Assembly: GCF_900143515.1 (NCBI RefSeq)
Contig: NZ_FSQT01000002.1
Span: 4,279,501 to 4,343,500, forward strand
Direction: 5' to 3'
Source: Micromonospora cremea
Lineage (GTDB): Bacteria > Actinomycetota > Actinomycetes > Mycobacteriales > Micromonosporaceae
Length of the DNA stretch: 64,000 bases
This document shows, one piece after another, positions 55,510-64,000 of the stretch. The notes under the pieces were generated by a model. The model worked only from the letters and a program-made list of their open reading frames with translations. It was not told the DNA's origin and searched no databases. The position numbers were made by a program, and so were the translations under genes. Within the stretch, counting starts at the first letter, position 1; every line of letters begins with the position of its first letter.

Positions 55510-57443
55510 TTGTAGCTCCGCTGCGTTGGGTGGACGTATTCGAACTTCAGGTCTTCCTTGTGCAGCACCGACGGCTCACCGGTGGCGGTGAACTCCCAGG
55601 CCGCCACGTACGCGAACCGGTCGTCGTCGCGCTGCGCCTCGCCGTCCGGGGTCTGGTGCTCGGCCCGGAAGTGGCCGCCGCAGGACTCCTCGCGGTGCAG
55701 GGCGTCGATGCACATCAGCTCGGCCAGCTCGAAGAAGTCGGCCACCCGGCCGGCCTTCTCCAGCGACTGGTTGAGCTCCTCGCCGGTGCCGGACACCCGG
55801 ACCCGCTGCCAGAACTGGTCGCGCAGGGCGCGGATCTCGCCGATCGCCTTGAGCAGCCCGGCCTCGCTGCGCTCCATGCCGCAGTGCTCCCACATGATCT
55901 GACCCAGCTCCCGGTGGAACGAGTCCACCGTCCGGTCGCCGTTGACCGCCAGCAGCCGCTGGATCCGGTCCTCGACGTCGGCGCGCGCCTCGACCGCCGC
56001 CGGGTGGCTGGCGTCGACCTTCTCCAGCGGACCCGAGGCCAGGTAGTTGGCGATCGTGGTCGGCAGCACGAAGTAGCCGTCGGCCAGGCCCTGCATCAGC
56101 GCCGAGGCGCCGAGCCGGTTCGCGCCATGGTCGGAGAAGTTCGCCTCGCCGATCACGAACAGGCCGGGGATGCTCGACTGGAGGTCGTAGTCGACCCAGA
56201 GACCACCCATCGTGTAGTGCACGGCGGGGTAGATCCGCATCGGCACCTCGTACGGGTCCTCGCCGGTGATCCGCTCGTACATCTCGAAGAGGTTGCCGTA
56301 CTTGGCCTCGATGGCCTTGCGGCCCAGCCGGCCGATCGCGTCGGCGAAGTCGAGGTAGACGCCGAGCTTGGTCGGCCCGACGCCCCGTCCCTCGTCGCAG
56401 ACGTTCTTCGCGGCGCGGGAGGCGATGTCGCGGGGGACCAGGTTGCCGAACGAGGGGTAGATCCGCTCCAGGTAGTAGTCCCGCTCGTCCTCCGGGATGT
56501 CCCGGGGGTTGCGGTCGTCGCCCTTGGTCTTCGGCACCCAGACCCGGCCGTCGTTGCGCAGCGACTCGCTCATCAGGGTCAGCTTCGACTGGTGGTCGCC
56601 GGAGACGGGGATGCAGGTCGGGTGGATCTGCGTGTAGCAGGGGTTCGCGAAGTAGGCGCCCTTGCGGTGTGCCCGCCAGGTGGCGGTGACGTTGCAGCCC
56701 TTGGCGTTGGTGGAGAGGTAGAAGACGTTGCCGTAGCCACCCGAGGCGAGCACGACGGCGTCGGCCATCTCGGTGCTGATCTCGCCGGTGACTAGGTCCC
56801 GGACCACGATGCCCCGGGCCTTGCCGTCCACGATGACCAGCTCCAGCATCTCGTGCCGGGCGTTCATCTCCACGTTGCCGAGGCCGATCTGCCGCTCCAG
56901 CGCCTGGTACGCGCCGAGCAGCAGCTGCTGGCCCGTCTGCCCCCGGGCGTAGAAGGTGCGCTGTACCTGGGCGCCGCCGAAGGAGCGGGTGTCCAGCAGG
57001 CCGCCGTACTCGCGGGCGAACGGCACGCCCTGGGCGACGCACTGGTCGATGATGTTGACCGAGACCTCGGCCAGCCGGTGCACGTTCGACTCCCGGGAGC
57101 GGAAGTCGCCGCCCTTGACGGTGTCGTAGAACAGCCGGTGCACCGAGTCGCCGTCGTTGCGGTAGTTCTTCGCGGCGTTGATGCCGCCCTGCGCCGCGAT
57201 CGAGTGCGCCCGGCGCGGGCTGTCCTGGTAGCAGTAGGACTTGACGTGGTAGCCCTGCTCGGCGAGGGTCGCCGCGGCCGAGCCCCCGGCCAGGCCGGTG
57301 CCGACCACGATCACCGTCATCTTGCGGCGGTTGGCGGGGTTGACCAGCTTGGCCTCGAAGCGCCGGGTGTCCCAGCGCTTCTCGATCGGGCCGGTGGGAG
57401 CCTTGGTGTCGGCGATCGGGTCGCCCTCGGTGAAGAGTTCCAT
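55506..57443 (-). CDS. sdhA: Succinate dehydrogenase flavoprotein subunit
   Basis: 645 residues from the ATG at 57443. [21 protein letters not shown] is the FAD-binding motif; [18 protein letters not shown] contains the His that binds FAD covalently; [23 protein letters not shown] and [14 protein letters not shown] are active-site regions. It oxidises succinate to fumarate. The longer open frame to 57704 overlaps sdhC and is rejected. Confidence 0.97.
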   Translation of the reverse strand: MELFTEGDPIADTKAPTGPIEKRWDTRRFEAKLVNPANRRKMTVIVVGTGLAGGSAAATLAEQGYHVKSYCYQDSPRRAHSIAAQGGINAAKNYRNDGDSVHRLFYDTVKGGDFRSRESNVHRLAEVSVNIIDQCVAQGVPFAREYGGLLDTRSFGGAQVQRTFYARGQTGQQLLLGAYQALERQIGLGNVEMNARHEMLELVIVDGKARGIVVRDLVTGEISTEMADAVVLASGGYGNVFYLSTNAKGCNVTATWRAHRKGAYFANPCYTQIHPTCIPVSGDHQSKLTLMSESLRNDGRVWVPKTKGDDRNPRDIPEDERDYYLERIYPSFGNLVPRDIASRAAKNVCDEGRGVGPTKLGVYLDFADAIGRLGRKAIEAKYGNLFEMYERITGEDPYEVPMRIYPAVHYTMGGLWVDYDLQSSIPGLFVIGEANFSDHGANRLGASALMQGLADGYFVLPTTIANYLASGPLEKVDASHPAAVEARADVEDRIQRLLAVNGDRTVDSFHRELGQIMWEHCGMERSEAGLLKAIGEIRALRDQFWQRVRVSGTGEELNQSLEKAGRVADFFELAELMCIDALHREESCGGHFRAEHQTPDGEAQRDDDRFAYVAAWEFTATGEPSVLHKEDLKFEYVHPTQRSYK

Positions 57444-57444
57444 G

Positions 57445-58134
57445 TCAGGACACCAATCCGGTGAGAACGGCGAACGGGACCACCAGGTATCCGGCGCACA
57501 GCAGCACGGCGAAGACCAGCGCGGCGTTGCGCGCCCGGCGCTCGCCCCGCGGCGTCTGCTGGCCGAGGCTGCGGAACGCGCTGAAGGCGCCGTGCCGCAG
57601 GTGGAAGCCCACCGCGACGATGGCGAGGGTGTAGAAGAGCGTGACGTACCAGCGCTCCGGCGCGAAGTCGGCGACGACGTTGCCGTACGGCTTGCTGGCG
57701 TCACCGACCGGGTTCAGCGTGCCGGTGGTCAGGTCCAGGAGGTGGTAGATGACGAAGAGCAGGATGATCACCCCGCCCCAGCGCATGGTGCGGGCGGCGT
57801 AGCTGCCGTTGACCTTCTTGCGGTGGGCGTACTTCACCGGGCGGGCCGCGCGGGCTCGCCGGGCCAGCACGGTCGCGGCCACGATGTGGGCGACGACCGC
57901 CACCACCAGCCCGGTGCGCAGGATCCACAGGAACCACACGCCGGGCAGCAGCGGCTTGCCGATGTCGCGCAGCCAGTGCGCGTAGTGGTCGAACGAGGTC
58001 TCCCCCGTGAACACCTTCAGGTTCCCGAGCATGTGCGCGATCAGGAACAGCGCCAGCAGGATGCCCGTCACCGCCATGACGGCCTTGAGGCCGACGTTGG
58101 AGCGGATGGGCGACCGAGTTTTCGTCATTACCAC
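57445..58134 (-). CDS. sdhC: Succinate dehydrogenase cytochrome b subunit (five-helix type)
   Basis: 229 residues with about five transmembrane helices and candidate haem-ligand His residues ([40 protein letters not shown]). A single fused membrane subunit with no sdhD fits the B-type enzyme of actinobacteria. The GTG at 58134 has TAGCGT exactly 7 nt upstream and is preferred; an ATG two codons later (58128) gives almost the same protein. First gene of sdhCAB. Confidence 0.93.
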   Translation of the reverse strand: MVMTKTRSPIRSNVGLKAVMAVTGILLALFLIAHMLGNLKVFTGETSFDHYAHWLRDIGKPLLPGVWFLWILRTGLVVAVVAHIVAATVLARRARAARPVKYAHRKKVNGSYAARTMRWGGVIILLFVIYHLLDLTTGTLNPVGDASKPYGNVVADFAPERWYVTLFYTLAIVAVGFHLRHGAFSAFRSLGQQTPRGERRARNAALVFAVLLCAGYLVVPFAVLTGLVS

Positions 58135-58141
58135 GCAACCG

Positions 58142-58147
58142 ACGCTA
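58142..58147 (-). promoter_or_regulatory. -10 box, leaderless promoter of sdhCAB
   Basis: TAGCGT on the minus strand, 7 nt from the GTG at 58134. Confidence 0.55.
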
Positions 58148-58192
58148 GGAGCACTTCGATCAGTCGTCCAATGCATCAAACTCGTAGTGTCG

Positions 58193-58207
58193 ATAGCCAT
58201 AAGCTAT
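58193..58207. promoter_or_regulatory. Candidate LysR operator
   Basis: ATAGC-CATAA-GCTAT is a perfect inverted repeat with the T-N11-A pattern of LysR boxes. It overlaps the lysR -10 box and lies 46 bp upstream of the sdhC -10 box, suiting autorepression plus control of sdhCAB. Confidence 0.55.
58200..58205 (+). promoter_or_regulatory. -10 box, leaderless promoter of the LysR gene
   Basis: TAAGCT, 6 nt before the ATG at 58212, embedded in the candidate operator. Confidence 0.45.
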
Positions 58208-58211
58208 GTAG

Positions 58212-59141
58212 ATGCAACTCCATCAGCTCCGCTACTTCGTCGCGGTGGCCGAAGTACGACATTTCACCCAAGCCGCCGACCTCGTAGGCATCACTCAGCC
58301 TTCTCTCAGTAAGCAAATTCACGCTCTGGAGACCGACCTCGGGGCGCCCCTGTTCGAACGGGTACGGGGCAACATCGCCCTCACCGCGGCGGGCGAGGTG
58401 CTGCTGCCGTTGGCCACCCGGATCCTCGCCGACGTGGAGACCGCGACCCGGGAGGTCCAGGAACTGGTCGGGCTGCGCCGGGGCCGGGTCCGGCTCGGCG
58501 CCACCCCCAGCCTCGCCACGTCGCTCGCACCGCCGGTGCTGCGCCGGTTCCGCGACGCGCACCCCACCGTCGACCTCAAGGTCCAGGAGGGTGGGTCCCA
58601 GGACCTCGTGCGCGACCTGCTCCGCGGCGACCTCGACCTGGCGCTGATCATCATGCCGGCCCAGGGCGCGGACCCGGGGCTGCGCGTCGACCCGATCCTG
58701 CAGGAGAGCCTGGTGGTGGCCTCGGTGGGGGAGGTGCCGACCGCCTCGGCGAACGGGGAACTGCGCATCACCGACCTGCGCGACCAGCCGATGGTGATGT
58801 TCCGGGAGGGCTACGACCTGCGCGACGCCACCATTGAGGCATGCCGCGCGGCGGGCTTCGAGCCGACCTTCGCGGTGGACGGCGGTGAGATGGACGCGGT
58901 CCTCAGCTTCGTCGAGGCAGGGCTTGGCATCGCGCTGGTGCCCGGCATCGTGCTGGCTCGCCGGCCGGGAGTGCGGATCACCCCCCTGGCGCCGCCCGGG
59001 GTCCGGCGGACCATCGCGGTGGCCCGCCGGCGGGACGTCGTGCCGACCCACGCCGGTCGGGAGCTCCGGCGGATCCTGCTCGACTACGTACAGACCGCGA
59101 TCGACCGCGACGACCTCCCGCCGGGCGTGGACCCCCGCTGA
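58212..59141 (+). CDS. LysR family transcriptional regulator
   Basis: 309 residues. The helix-turn-helix MQLHQLRYFVAVAEVRHFTQ, AADLVGITQPSLSKQIHALE and GAPLFERVRGNIALTAAGE is textbook LysR; the effector domain follows (RVRLGATPSLATSLAPPVLRRF, GEMDAVLSFVEAGLGIALVPG). Divergent from sdhCAB, with start codons 77 bp apart and an operator-like palindrome between, so sdhCAB is the likely target. The inducer is unknown. Confidence 0.93.
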   Translation: MQLHQLRYFVAVAEVRHFTQAADLVGITQPSLSKQIHALETDLGAPLFERVRGNIALTAAGEVLLPLATRILADVETATREVQELVGLRRGRVRLGATPSLATSLAPPVLRRFRDAHPTVDLKVQEGGSQDLVRDLLRGDLDLALIIMPAQGADPGLRVDPILQESLVVASVGEVPTASANGELRITDLRDQPMVMFREGYDLRDATIEACRAAGFEPTFAVDGGEMDAVLSFVEAGLGIALVPGIVLARRPGVRITPLAPPGVRRTIAVARRRDVVPTHAGRELRRILLDYVQTAIDRDDLPPGVDPR

Positions 59142-59147
59142 TCGTCG

Positions 59148-62100
59148 TCAGCGGCCTTCGGCCTCGTCCATCGCCCGGTAGATCCGCTGCTCCGAGACGG
59201 GGTACGGAGTGCCCAGCGCCTGGGCGAAGACGTTCACCCGCAACTCCTCGATCATCCAGCGGATCTGCCGGACGGCGGTCTCCTGCCGGCGCGCCGGCGG
59301 CAGCGCGGCGAGCAGGTCGGCGTACTCCTTCTGCACCGCCGCGACCCGGTCCTGCTGCTGACGGTCCCGCTGCGGGTTGCTCGCCAGCCGGTCCAGCCGG
59401 CGCTCGATGGCGGTGAGGTAGCGCAGCAGGTCGGGCAGGCGCGCGTACCCCGTCTCGGTGATGAAACCGGCGTGCACCAGCCCGGCGAGCTGGTTGCGGA
59501 TGTCGGCCAGCGCGGCCACCACGGCGAGGTTCCGGGTGGCGCCGAGCCGCTGCTCGACGGCGTACGCCGCGGCGAGCACCTTGCGGACCCGGTCCATCAC
59601 CTCGACCACGGTGTCGACCAGGTCGGCGCGGACCTTCTCGCGGAGCGCCGCGAACCCCTCGGCGTCCCAGGCCGGCCCGCCGGCGGCACCGATCAGCCGG
59701 TCGATGGCCGCGCCCGCCGCGTCCTCGATCAGCTCCTGCACGCCGCCGTGCGGGTTGCGGCTCAGCGCCAGCTTCGCCTCGTTGCTCAGCCGGCCCTGCA
59801 GGAACCGCGCCGGGGACGGCACGGTGAGCCGCAGCAGCCGGCGGGTGCCGGCCCAGTGCGCCGCCTCCGCTTCGGCGGGGGAGTCGAAGACCTTCACCCC
59901 GACCGTGGCGCCCTCGTCGACCAGCGCCGGGTACGCGGTCACCGCGTAGCCGGCGCGGACCTGCTCGATGGTGCGCGGCAGCGTGCCGATGCTCCACTCG
60001 CGCAGCCCGGTACGGGCCACCTCCGGCGCGGCGGCCGCCACCACCTGGCGTACCTCCTGGCGGAGCTGGCGTTGCAGGGCCGGTAGGTCCTTGCCCTCGG
60101 CGACCGGCTTGTCGTCGTCGCCCAGCACCCGGAAGGTGACCCGCAGGTGGGCCGGGAGCTTGCCCGGTTCCCAGGCGTCGCGGGGCACGGTGACACCGGT
60201 CATCCGGCGCAGCTGCCGGGTGAGCGCGTCCAGCAGCGGCTCCTCGCCAGGAGTGATCGACGCCAGGGCGGCCCGCGCGAAGTCCGGCACCGGGACGAAG
60301 TTGCGGCGCAACGCCTTGGGCAGCGAGCGGATCAGCGCGATCACCAGCTCCTCGCGCAGCCCGGGCACCTGCCAGTCGAAGCTCTCCGCCGGCACCTGGT
60401 TGAGCAGCGGCAGCGGGATGTCCACGGTGACGCCGTCGGTCGGCGTGCCCGGCTCGAACCGGTACGTCAGCGGCAGGGTCACCCCGTCGGCCCGCCACTC
60501 GTCCGGGTAGTCGCCCTCGTCCACCCCGGGCCGGCCGTCGTTGACCAGCAGGTCGCGGGTGAAGGTGAGCAGGTCGGGCTGCTCCCGGCGGGTCTTCTTC
60601 CACCAAGCGTCGAAGTGCCGGCCGGAGACCACGTCGGCCGGGATCCGCTGGTCGTAGAAGCTGAAGATCGTCTCGTCGTCGACCAGGATGTCCCGCCGTC
60701 GGGCCCGGCTCTCCAGCTCCTCGATCTCACCCAGCAGCCGCTGGTTGTCGCCCCAGAACTGGTGGTGGGTCTGCCAGTCGCCCTCGACGAGGGCGTGCCG
60801 GATGAACAGCTCACGGCTCAGCGCCGGGTCGATCCGGCCGAAATTCACCTTGCGCGAGGTCACCAGCGGGACGCCGTACAGGGTGACCTTCTCGAAGGCC
60901 ATGACCGCGGCCTGCTTCTTCTCCCAGTGCGGCTCGCTGTAGCTGCGCTTGACCAGGTGCTGCGCGAGCGGTTCGACCCACTCCGGCTCGACCCGGCCGG
61001 CGATCCGGCCCCACAGCCGGGACGTCTCCACCAGCTCGGCGGCCATCACCCAGCGCGGCGGCTTCTTGAACAGCGCCGAGCCGGGGAAGAGCGCGAACTT
61101 CGCCCCCCGGGCGCCCAGGTACTCATGCTTCTGGGCGTCCTTCAGGCCGATGTGCGACAGCAGGCCGGGCAGCAGCGACTGGTGCACCTTCGGGGTGTCG
61201 ATCTCCTCCGGCAGGTCGGCGCCGCGACGGCTCTCACCCCGGCCGGCGTCCGCGCCGTTCGCCGTGTCGCGCGCCGGTCGCTTCCCGCGCCGGTCGCCGT
61301 CCTCCGGGGTACGCAGCACCTGGCGCAGTTGGCCGACGATGTCCTGCCACTCGCGGACCCGCAGGTAGTTCAGGTACTCCGCCTTGCACATCCGGCGGAA
61401 CGCGCTGGACGACAGCGCCCGCTGCTGCTCCCGCAGGTAGCGCCAGAGGTTGAGGAAGGCGACGAAGTCCGACTCCTTGTCGGCGAACCGGGCGTGTGCC
61501 TGGTCGGCCTGGGCCTGCTTCTCCGCCGGCCGCTCCCGCGGGTCCTGAATGGAGAGCGCGGCGGCGATCACCAGCACCTCGGTGGCGCAACCGTTGCGCT
61601 CGCCCTCGACGACCATGCGGGCCAGTCGCGGGTCGACCGGCAGTTGGGCCAGCCGCCGGCCCAGCGCGGTGAGCCGCTTCGCCGGGTCGGCCTCGGCCGG
61701 GTCGAGCGCGCCCAGCTCGTGCAGCAGGTTGATCCCGTCGGTGATGTTGCGCCGGTCCGGCGGGTCGATGAACGGGAACGCGGCGAGGTCGCCGAGCCCG
61801 ATCGCGGTCATCTGGAGGATGACCGACGCCAGGTTGGTGCGCAGGATCTCCGGGTCGGTGAACTCCGGCCGGGAGAGGAAGTCCTGCTCGTCGTAGAGGC
61901 GGATGCAGATGCCGTCCGAGGTCCGGCCGCAGCGCCCCTTGCGCTGGTTGGCCGACGCCTGGGAGATCGGCTCGATTGGCAGCCGCTGCACCTTGAGGCG
62001 GCTGGAGTAGCGGGAGATCCGGGCGGTGCCCGGGTCCACGACGTACTTGATGCCGGGCACGGTCAACGAGGTCTCCGCGACGTTGGTGGCAAGCACCACC

Positions 62101-63215
62101 CGACGTGCGGTGTGCGCGGCGAAGACCCGGTGCTGTTCGGCGGAGGAGAGCCGGGCGTACAGCGGCAGGATCTCGGTGCCGAGCAGCGAGCGCTTCTTCT
62201 GCACCAGCTTGCTCAGCGCGTCGGCGGTGTCCCGGATCTCCCGTTCCCCGCTGAGGAAGACCAGGATGTCACCGGGGCCCTCGGCGGCCAGCTCCTCGAC
62301 GGCGTCGCCGATCGCCTGGATCTGGTCGCGGACGGTCTCCTCGTCGCCGTCGCCGTCCTCCTCACCCTCGGCGACCTCGACCAGCGGCCGGTAGCGCACC
62401 TCCACCGGATAGGTCCGCCCCGAGACCTCCACCACCGGCGCCGGTACGCCCTGCGGCTCGTCGGCGGTGGGTCGTCCGGCGAAGTGCCGGGCGAAGCGGT
62501 CAGTCTCGATGGTCGCCGAGGTGATGATCACCTTGAGGTCCGGTCGCCGGGGCAGCAGCTCCCGCAGGTACCCGAGGATGAAGTCGATGTTGAGGCTGCG
62601 CTCGTGCGCCTCGTCGATGATCAACGTGTCGTACTGGCGCAGCATCCGGTCGGTCTGCAACTCGGCCAGCAGGATGCCGTCGGTCATCAGCTTGACCAGG
62701 CTGCGCTCGCTGACCTGGTCGGTGAAGCGCACCTTGTAGCCGACCACGTCACCCAGTTCGGTGCCCAGCTCGTCGGCGATCCGGTCGGCGACCGTCCGGG
62801 CGGCCAGCCGCCGGGGCTGGGTGTGCCCGATCAGCCCGTGCACTCCGCGCCCCAGCTCCAGGCAGATCTTGGGTATCTGGGTGGTCTTGCCGGAGCCGGT
62901 CTCGCCAGCCACGATCACCACTTGGTGGTCGCGGATGGCGGCGGCGATGTCGTCCTTGCGCTCGCTGACTGGTAACCCCGCGGGGTACGTGATCACGGGT
63001 ACGGCGGCCCGCCGGGCGGCGATCCGCTGCTCGGCGCGGGCCAGGTCGGTGGTGATCTCGGCCAGCGCCGCCTCCCGGCGCTGCGGGTCACGCAGCTTGC
63101 GGGCGCCGTCCAGCCGTCGCTGGAGCCGGCGTTGGTCGCGGAACATCAGGGGGGTGAGGCGGCGGTGCAGCTCGCGGACGGGATCGGTCGCGGCGGAGGC
63201 GGCTGGATTCTGCAT
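59148..63215 (-). CDS. hrpA: ATP-dependent RNA helicase HrpA
   Basis: 1355 residues, full length for HrpA, from the ATG at 63215. DEAH motifs: VVIVAGETGSGKTTQIPKI (I), QPRRLAARTVADRIA (Ia), LIIDEAHERSLNIDF (II, DEAH), ITSATIETDRF (III), LVFLSGEREIRD-type IV, TNVAETSLTVPGIKYVVD (V) and QRKGRCGRTSDGICIRLY (VI). The helicase-associated domains and the C-terminal DUF3418 region (to SEQRIYRAMDEAEGR) follow. It remodels structured RNA; in E. coli HrpA acts on stalled ribosomes. A longer upstream open frame to 63710 overlaps the divergent gene and is rejected. Confidence 0.96.
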   Translation of the reverse strand: MQNPAASAATDPVRELHRRLTPLMFRDQRRLQRRLDGARKLRDPQRREAALAEITTDLARAEQRIAARRAAVPVITYPAGLPVSERKDDIAAAIRDHQVVIVAGETGSGKTTQIPKICLELGRGVHGLIGHTQPRRLAARTVADRIADELGTELGDVVGYKVRFTDQVSERSLVKLMTDGILLAELQTDRMLRQYDTLIIDEAHERSLNIDFILGYLRELLPRRPDLKVIITSATIETDRFARHFAGRPTADEPQGVPAPVVEVSGRTYPVEVRYRPLVEVAEGEEDGDGDEETVRDQIQAIGDAVEELAAEGPGDILVFLSGEREIRDTADALSKLVQKKRSLLGTEILPLYARLSSAEQHRVFAAHTARRVVLATNVAETSLTVPGIKYVVDPGTARISRYSSRLKVQRLPIEPISQASANQRKGRCGRTSDGICIRLYDEQDFLSRPEFTDPEILRTNLASVILQMTAIGLGDLAAFPFIDPPDRRNITDGINLLHELGALDPAEADPAKRLTALGRRLAQLPVDPRLARMVVEGERNGCATEVLVIAAALSIQDPRERPAEKQAQADQAHARFADKESDFVAFLNLWRYLREQQRALSSSAFRRMCKAEYLNYLRVREWQDIVGQLRQVLRTPEDGDRRGKRPARDTANGADAGRGESRRGADLPEEIDTPKVHQSLLPGLLSHIGLKDAQKHEYLGARGAKFALFPGSALFKKPPRWVMAAELVETSRLWGRIAGRVEPEWVEPLAQHLVKRSYSEPHWEKKQAAVMAFEKVTLYGVPLVTSRKVNFGRIDPALSRELFIRHALVEGDWQTHHQFWGDNQRLLGEIEELESRARRRDILVDDETIFSFYDQRIPADVVSGRHFDAWWKKTRREQPDLLTFTRDLLVNDGRPGVDEGDYPDEWRADGVTLPLTYRFEPGTPTDGVTVDIPLPLLNQVPAESFDWQVPGLREELVIALIRSLPKALRRNFVPVPDFARAALASITPGEEPLLDALTRQLRRMTGVTVPRDAWEPGKLPAHLRVTFRVLGDDDKPVAEGKDLPALQRQLRQEVRQVVAAAAPEVARTGLREWSIGTLPRTIEQVRAGYAVTAYPALVDEGATVGVKVFDSPAEAEAAHWAGTRRLLRLTVPSPARFLQGRLSNEAKLALSRNPHGGVQELIEDAAGAAIDRLIGAAGGPAWDAEGFAALREKVRADLVDTVVEVMDRVRKVLAAAYAVEQRLGATRNLAVVAALADIRNQLAGLVHAGFITETGYARLPDLLRYLTAIERRLDRLASNPQRDRQQQDRVAAVQKEYADLLAALPPARRQETAVRQIRWMIEELRVNVFAQALGTPYPVSEQRIYRAMDEAEGR

Positions 63216-63298
63216 GTCGTGCCCAAGGATAGGCAGCCCGGCCGCGTACCGCCCCCGGGTTACCGCGCCACCGCCGGTTGGACGCTCGCGCGGCGGTC

Positions 63299-63304
63299 TA
63301 CAGT
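63299..63304 (+). promoter_or_regulatory. Possible promoter -10 box of the deaminase-like gene
   Basis: TACAGT with TTGGAC at 63278-63283 (15-nt spacer), about 32 nt before the ATG at 63336, where GAGGGG serves as ribosome-binding site. Confidence 0.35.
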
Positions 63305-63335
63305 TGGCGGCCGACGTCGAGCGCGAGGGGCCGGA

Positions 63336-63791
63336 ATGGAGCTGCGGGACACCGACCGGGCGCTGGTGCAGGCCGCCACGGCGGTCGCCAAGCTGCGCTG
63401 CCGCAGCCAGAACCACACCGTCGCGGCCGCCGCCCGGACCGCCGACGGGCGGGTCTTCACCGGGGTGAACGTCCACCACGTCACCGGCGGAACGTGCGCC
63501 GAGCTGATCGTCGTCGGCACCGCCGCGACGCAGGGCGTGACCGGGCTGGAGACGATCGTGACGGTGGCCGACCGGGGACGCGAGATCGTCGCGCCGTGCG
63601 ACCGGTGCCGCCAGGTGCTGCGGGACCACTTCCCGGCGCTGCGAGTGATCATCGGCTCGGTGGAGGCCCTGCGGTTGCTCCCGATCGGTGAGCTGCCACC
63701 GGAGCACCACGTCGAGGATGGGCAGCAGAACACGACTTCGCCGGCCAGCGCGCCGGCTCCTCCGGCGGCCCGCAGCGCCGCAGCCGGCTGA
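63336..63791 (+). CDS. Cytidine/blasticidin-S deaminase-like protein
   Basis: 151 residues. The zinc site is clear: GGTCAELIVVG (Cys with catalytic Glu) and APCDRCRQVLRD (PCxxC), with TGVNVHHVTGG before it. This arrangement with three Cys ligands is found in homotetrameric cytidine deaminases and in blasticidin-S-type deaminases; the sequence TVAAAARTADGRVFTGVNV recalls the latter, so the nucleoside substrate is uncertain. The last 30 residues are an Ala/Pro/Ser tail. ATG start. Confidence 0.83.
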   Translation: MELRDTDRALVQAATAVAKLRCRSQNHTVAAAARTADGRVFTGVNVHHVTGGTCAELIVVGTAATQGVTGLETIVTVADRGREIVAPCDRCRQVLRDHFPALRVIIGSVEALRLLPIGELPPEHHVEDGQQNTTSPASAPAPPAARSAAAG

Positions 63792-63812
63792 CCGGACCGG
63801 CCCCTGGCGCGT

Positions 63813-64000
63813 TCAGTCGCCGGCCGCCGCCTCCAGCATCGACCGGGGCACCGGCACGCTCTCGAACCGCACGTTGCCCTCCGGCACCAGCCAGCTCATG
63901 ACCTGCACGGCCAGCCGCCCGGCCCGCACCGCCGGATCGTTGTGATACAGCTCGCGGGCGGTGTCCGGGTCCACCGAGAGCACGACGAAGCCGCGCAGCC
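63813..64000 (-). CDS. C-terminal part of a YCII-related (YciI-like) protein
   Basis: Sixty-one codons of a minus-strand gene that begins beyond the window. They read SVDPDTARELYHNDPAVRAG followed by RLAVQVMSWLVPEGNV and end in LEAAAGD. The DPAVRAG-RLAVQVMSW pattern is typical of YCII-related small proteins, dimeric ferredoxin-like folds of unclear function. It is convergent with the deaminase-like gene, 21 bp apart. Confidence 0.65.
   Translation of the reverse strand, partial: LRGFVVLSVDPDTARELYHNDPAVRAGRLAVQVMSWLVPEGNVRFESVPVPRSMLEAAAGD

Noticed and set aside
60147..62975. A 942-codon plus-strand open frame inside hrpA
   Set aside because: Antisense to all helicase motifs of HrpA; a by-product of high GC.
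63216..63710. N-terminal extension of HrpA
   Set aside because: It lies antisense to the deaminase-like gene, and the extension has no helicase-family features.

Overview
The window reads as a high-GC actinobacterial chromosome, most likely a Micromonosporaceae (Micromonospora-like) genome. This inference rests on very high GC with strong G/C third-position bias, many GTG starts, a GlgE-type maltosyl-phosphate glycogen cluster, a ydaO-type c-di-AMP riboswitch ahead of a secreted peptidase, and actinobacterial cell-wall genes. No tRNA, rRNA, CRISPR array, prophage or insertion sequence was seen. At least eleven transcription units show a TANNNT -10 box 6-7 nt before an ATG/GTG, the signature of leaderless mRNAs.

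Region 1-8.3 kb is a cell-surface glycopolymer island. It holds the end of a membrane protein, a PseH-like GNAT, a tightly coupled carrier-protein cassette (ACP, short AMP-ligase, SDR, putative minimal phosphopantetheinyl transferase), a pseudaminic-acid-synthase (PseI) homologue, a GT2 glycosyltransferase and an acyltransferase-3 membrane enzyme. Region 13.6-23.8 kb continues the theme: two CDP-polyol phosphotransferases (TagF/TarL-like) with N-terminal membrane domains, a Bcs1-like cytidylyltransferase-SDR fusion expected to make CDP-ribitol, and a TagG/TagH-type exporter. Together these suggest a (ribitol) teichoic acid, possibly decorated with pseudaminic or teichulosonic acid. The 8.3-13.6 kb stretch between holds secreted or hypothetical proteins, the riboswitch-controlled C39-like peptidase, a secreted endonuclease/exonuclease/phosphatase-fold protein and an alpha/beta hydrolase.

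Region 23.8-32.4 kb is mixed housekeeping: a DUF952 protein, a two-component system convergent with a TAXI solute-binding lipoprotein, YaaA, a GT39-like membrane protein and an App1-type phosphatase. Region 32.4-40.9 kb is a complete GlgE-pathway alpha-glucan cluster: glgB, glgE, glgM/glgA, glgC and pgm, with glgM and glgC divergent from a short shared region.

Region 41-54 kb has NAD kinase with a decayed duplicate of its own 5' end just upstream, a DUF389 membrane protein, a frameshifted aminoglycoside-phosphotransferase-like gene, a 0.9-kb repeat-rich non-coding stretch, tex, a dGTPase-like HD gene, an MBL hydrolase, a Tat-type serine beta-lactamase-fold protein, an SDR and a zinc alcohol dehydrogenase. 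After a 0.74-kb non-coding stretch with two inverted copies of a palindromic element come sdhCAB with a divergent LysR regulator, hrpA, a cytidine-deaminase-like gene and the end of a YCII-like gene running off the window.
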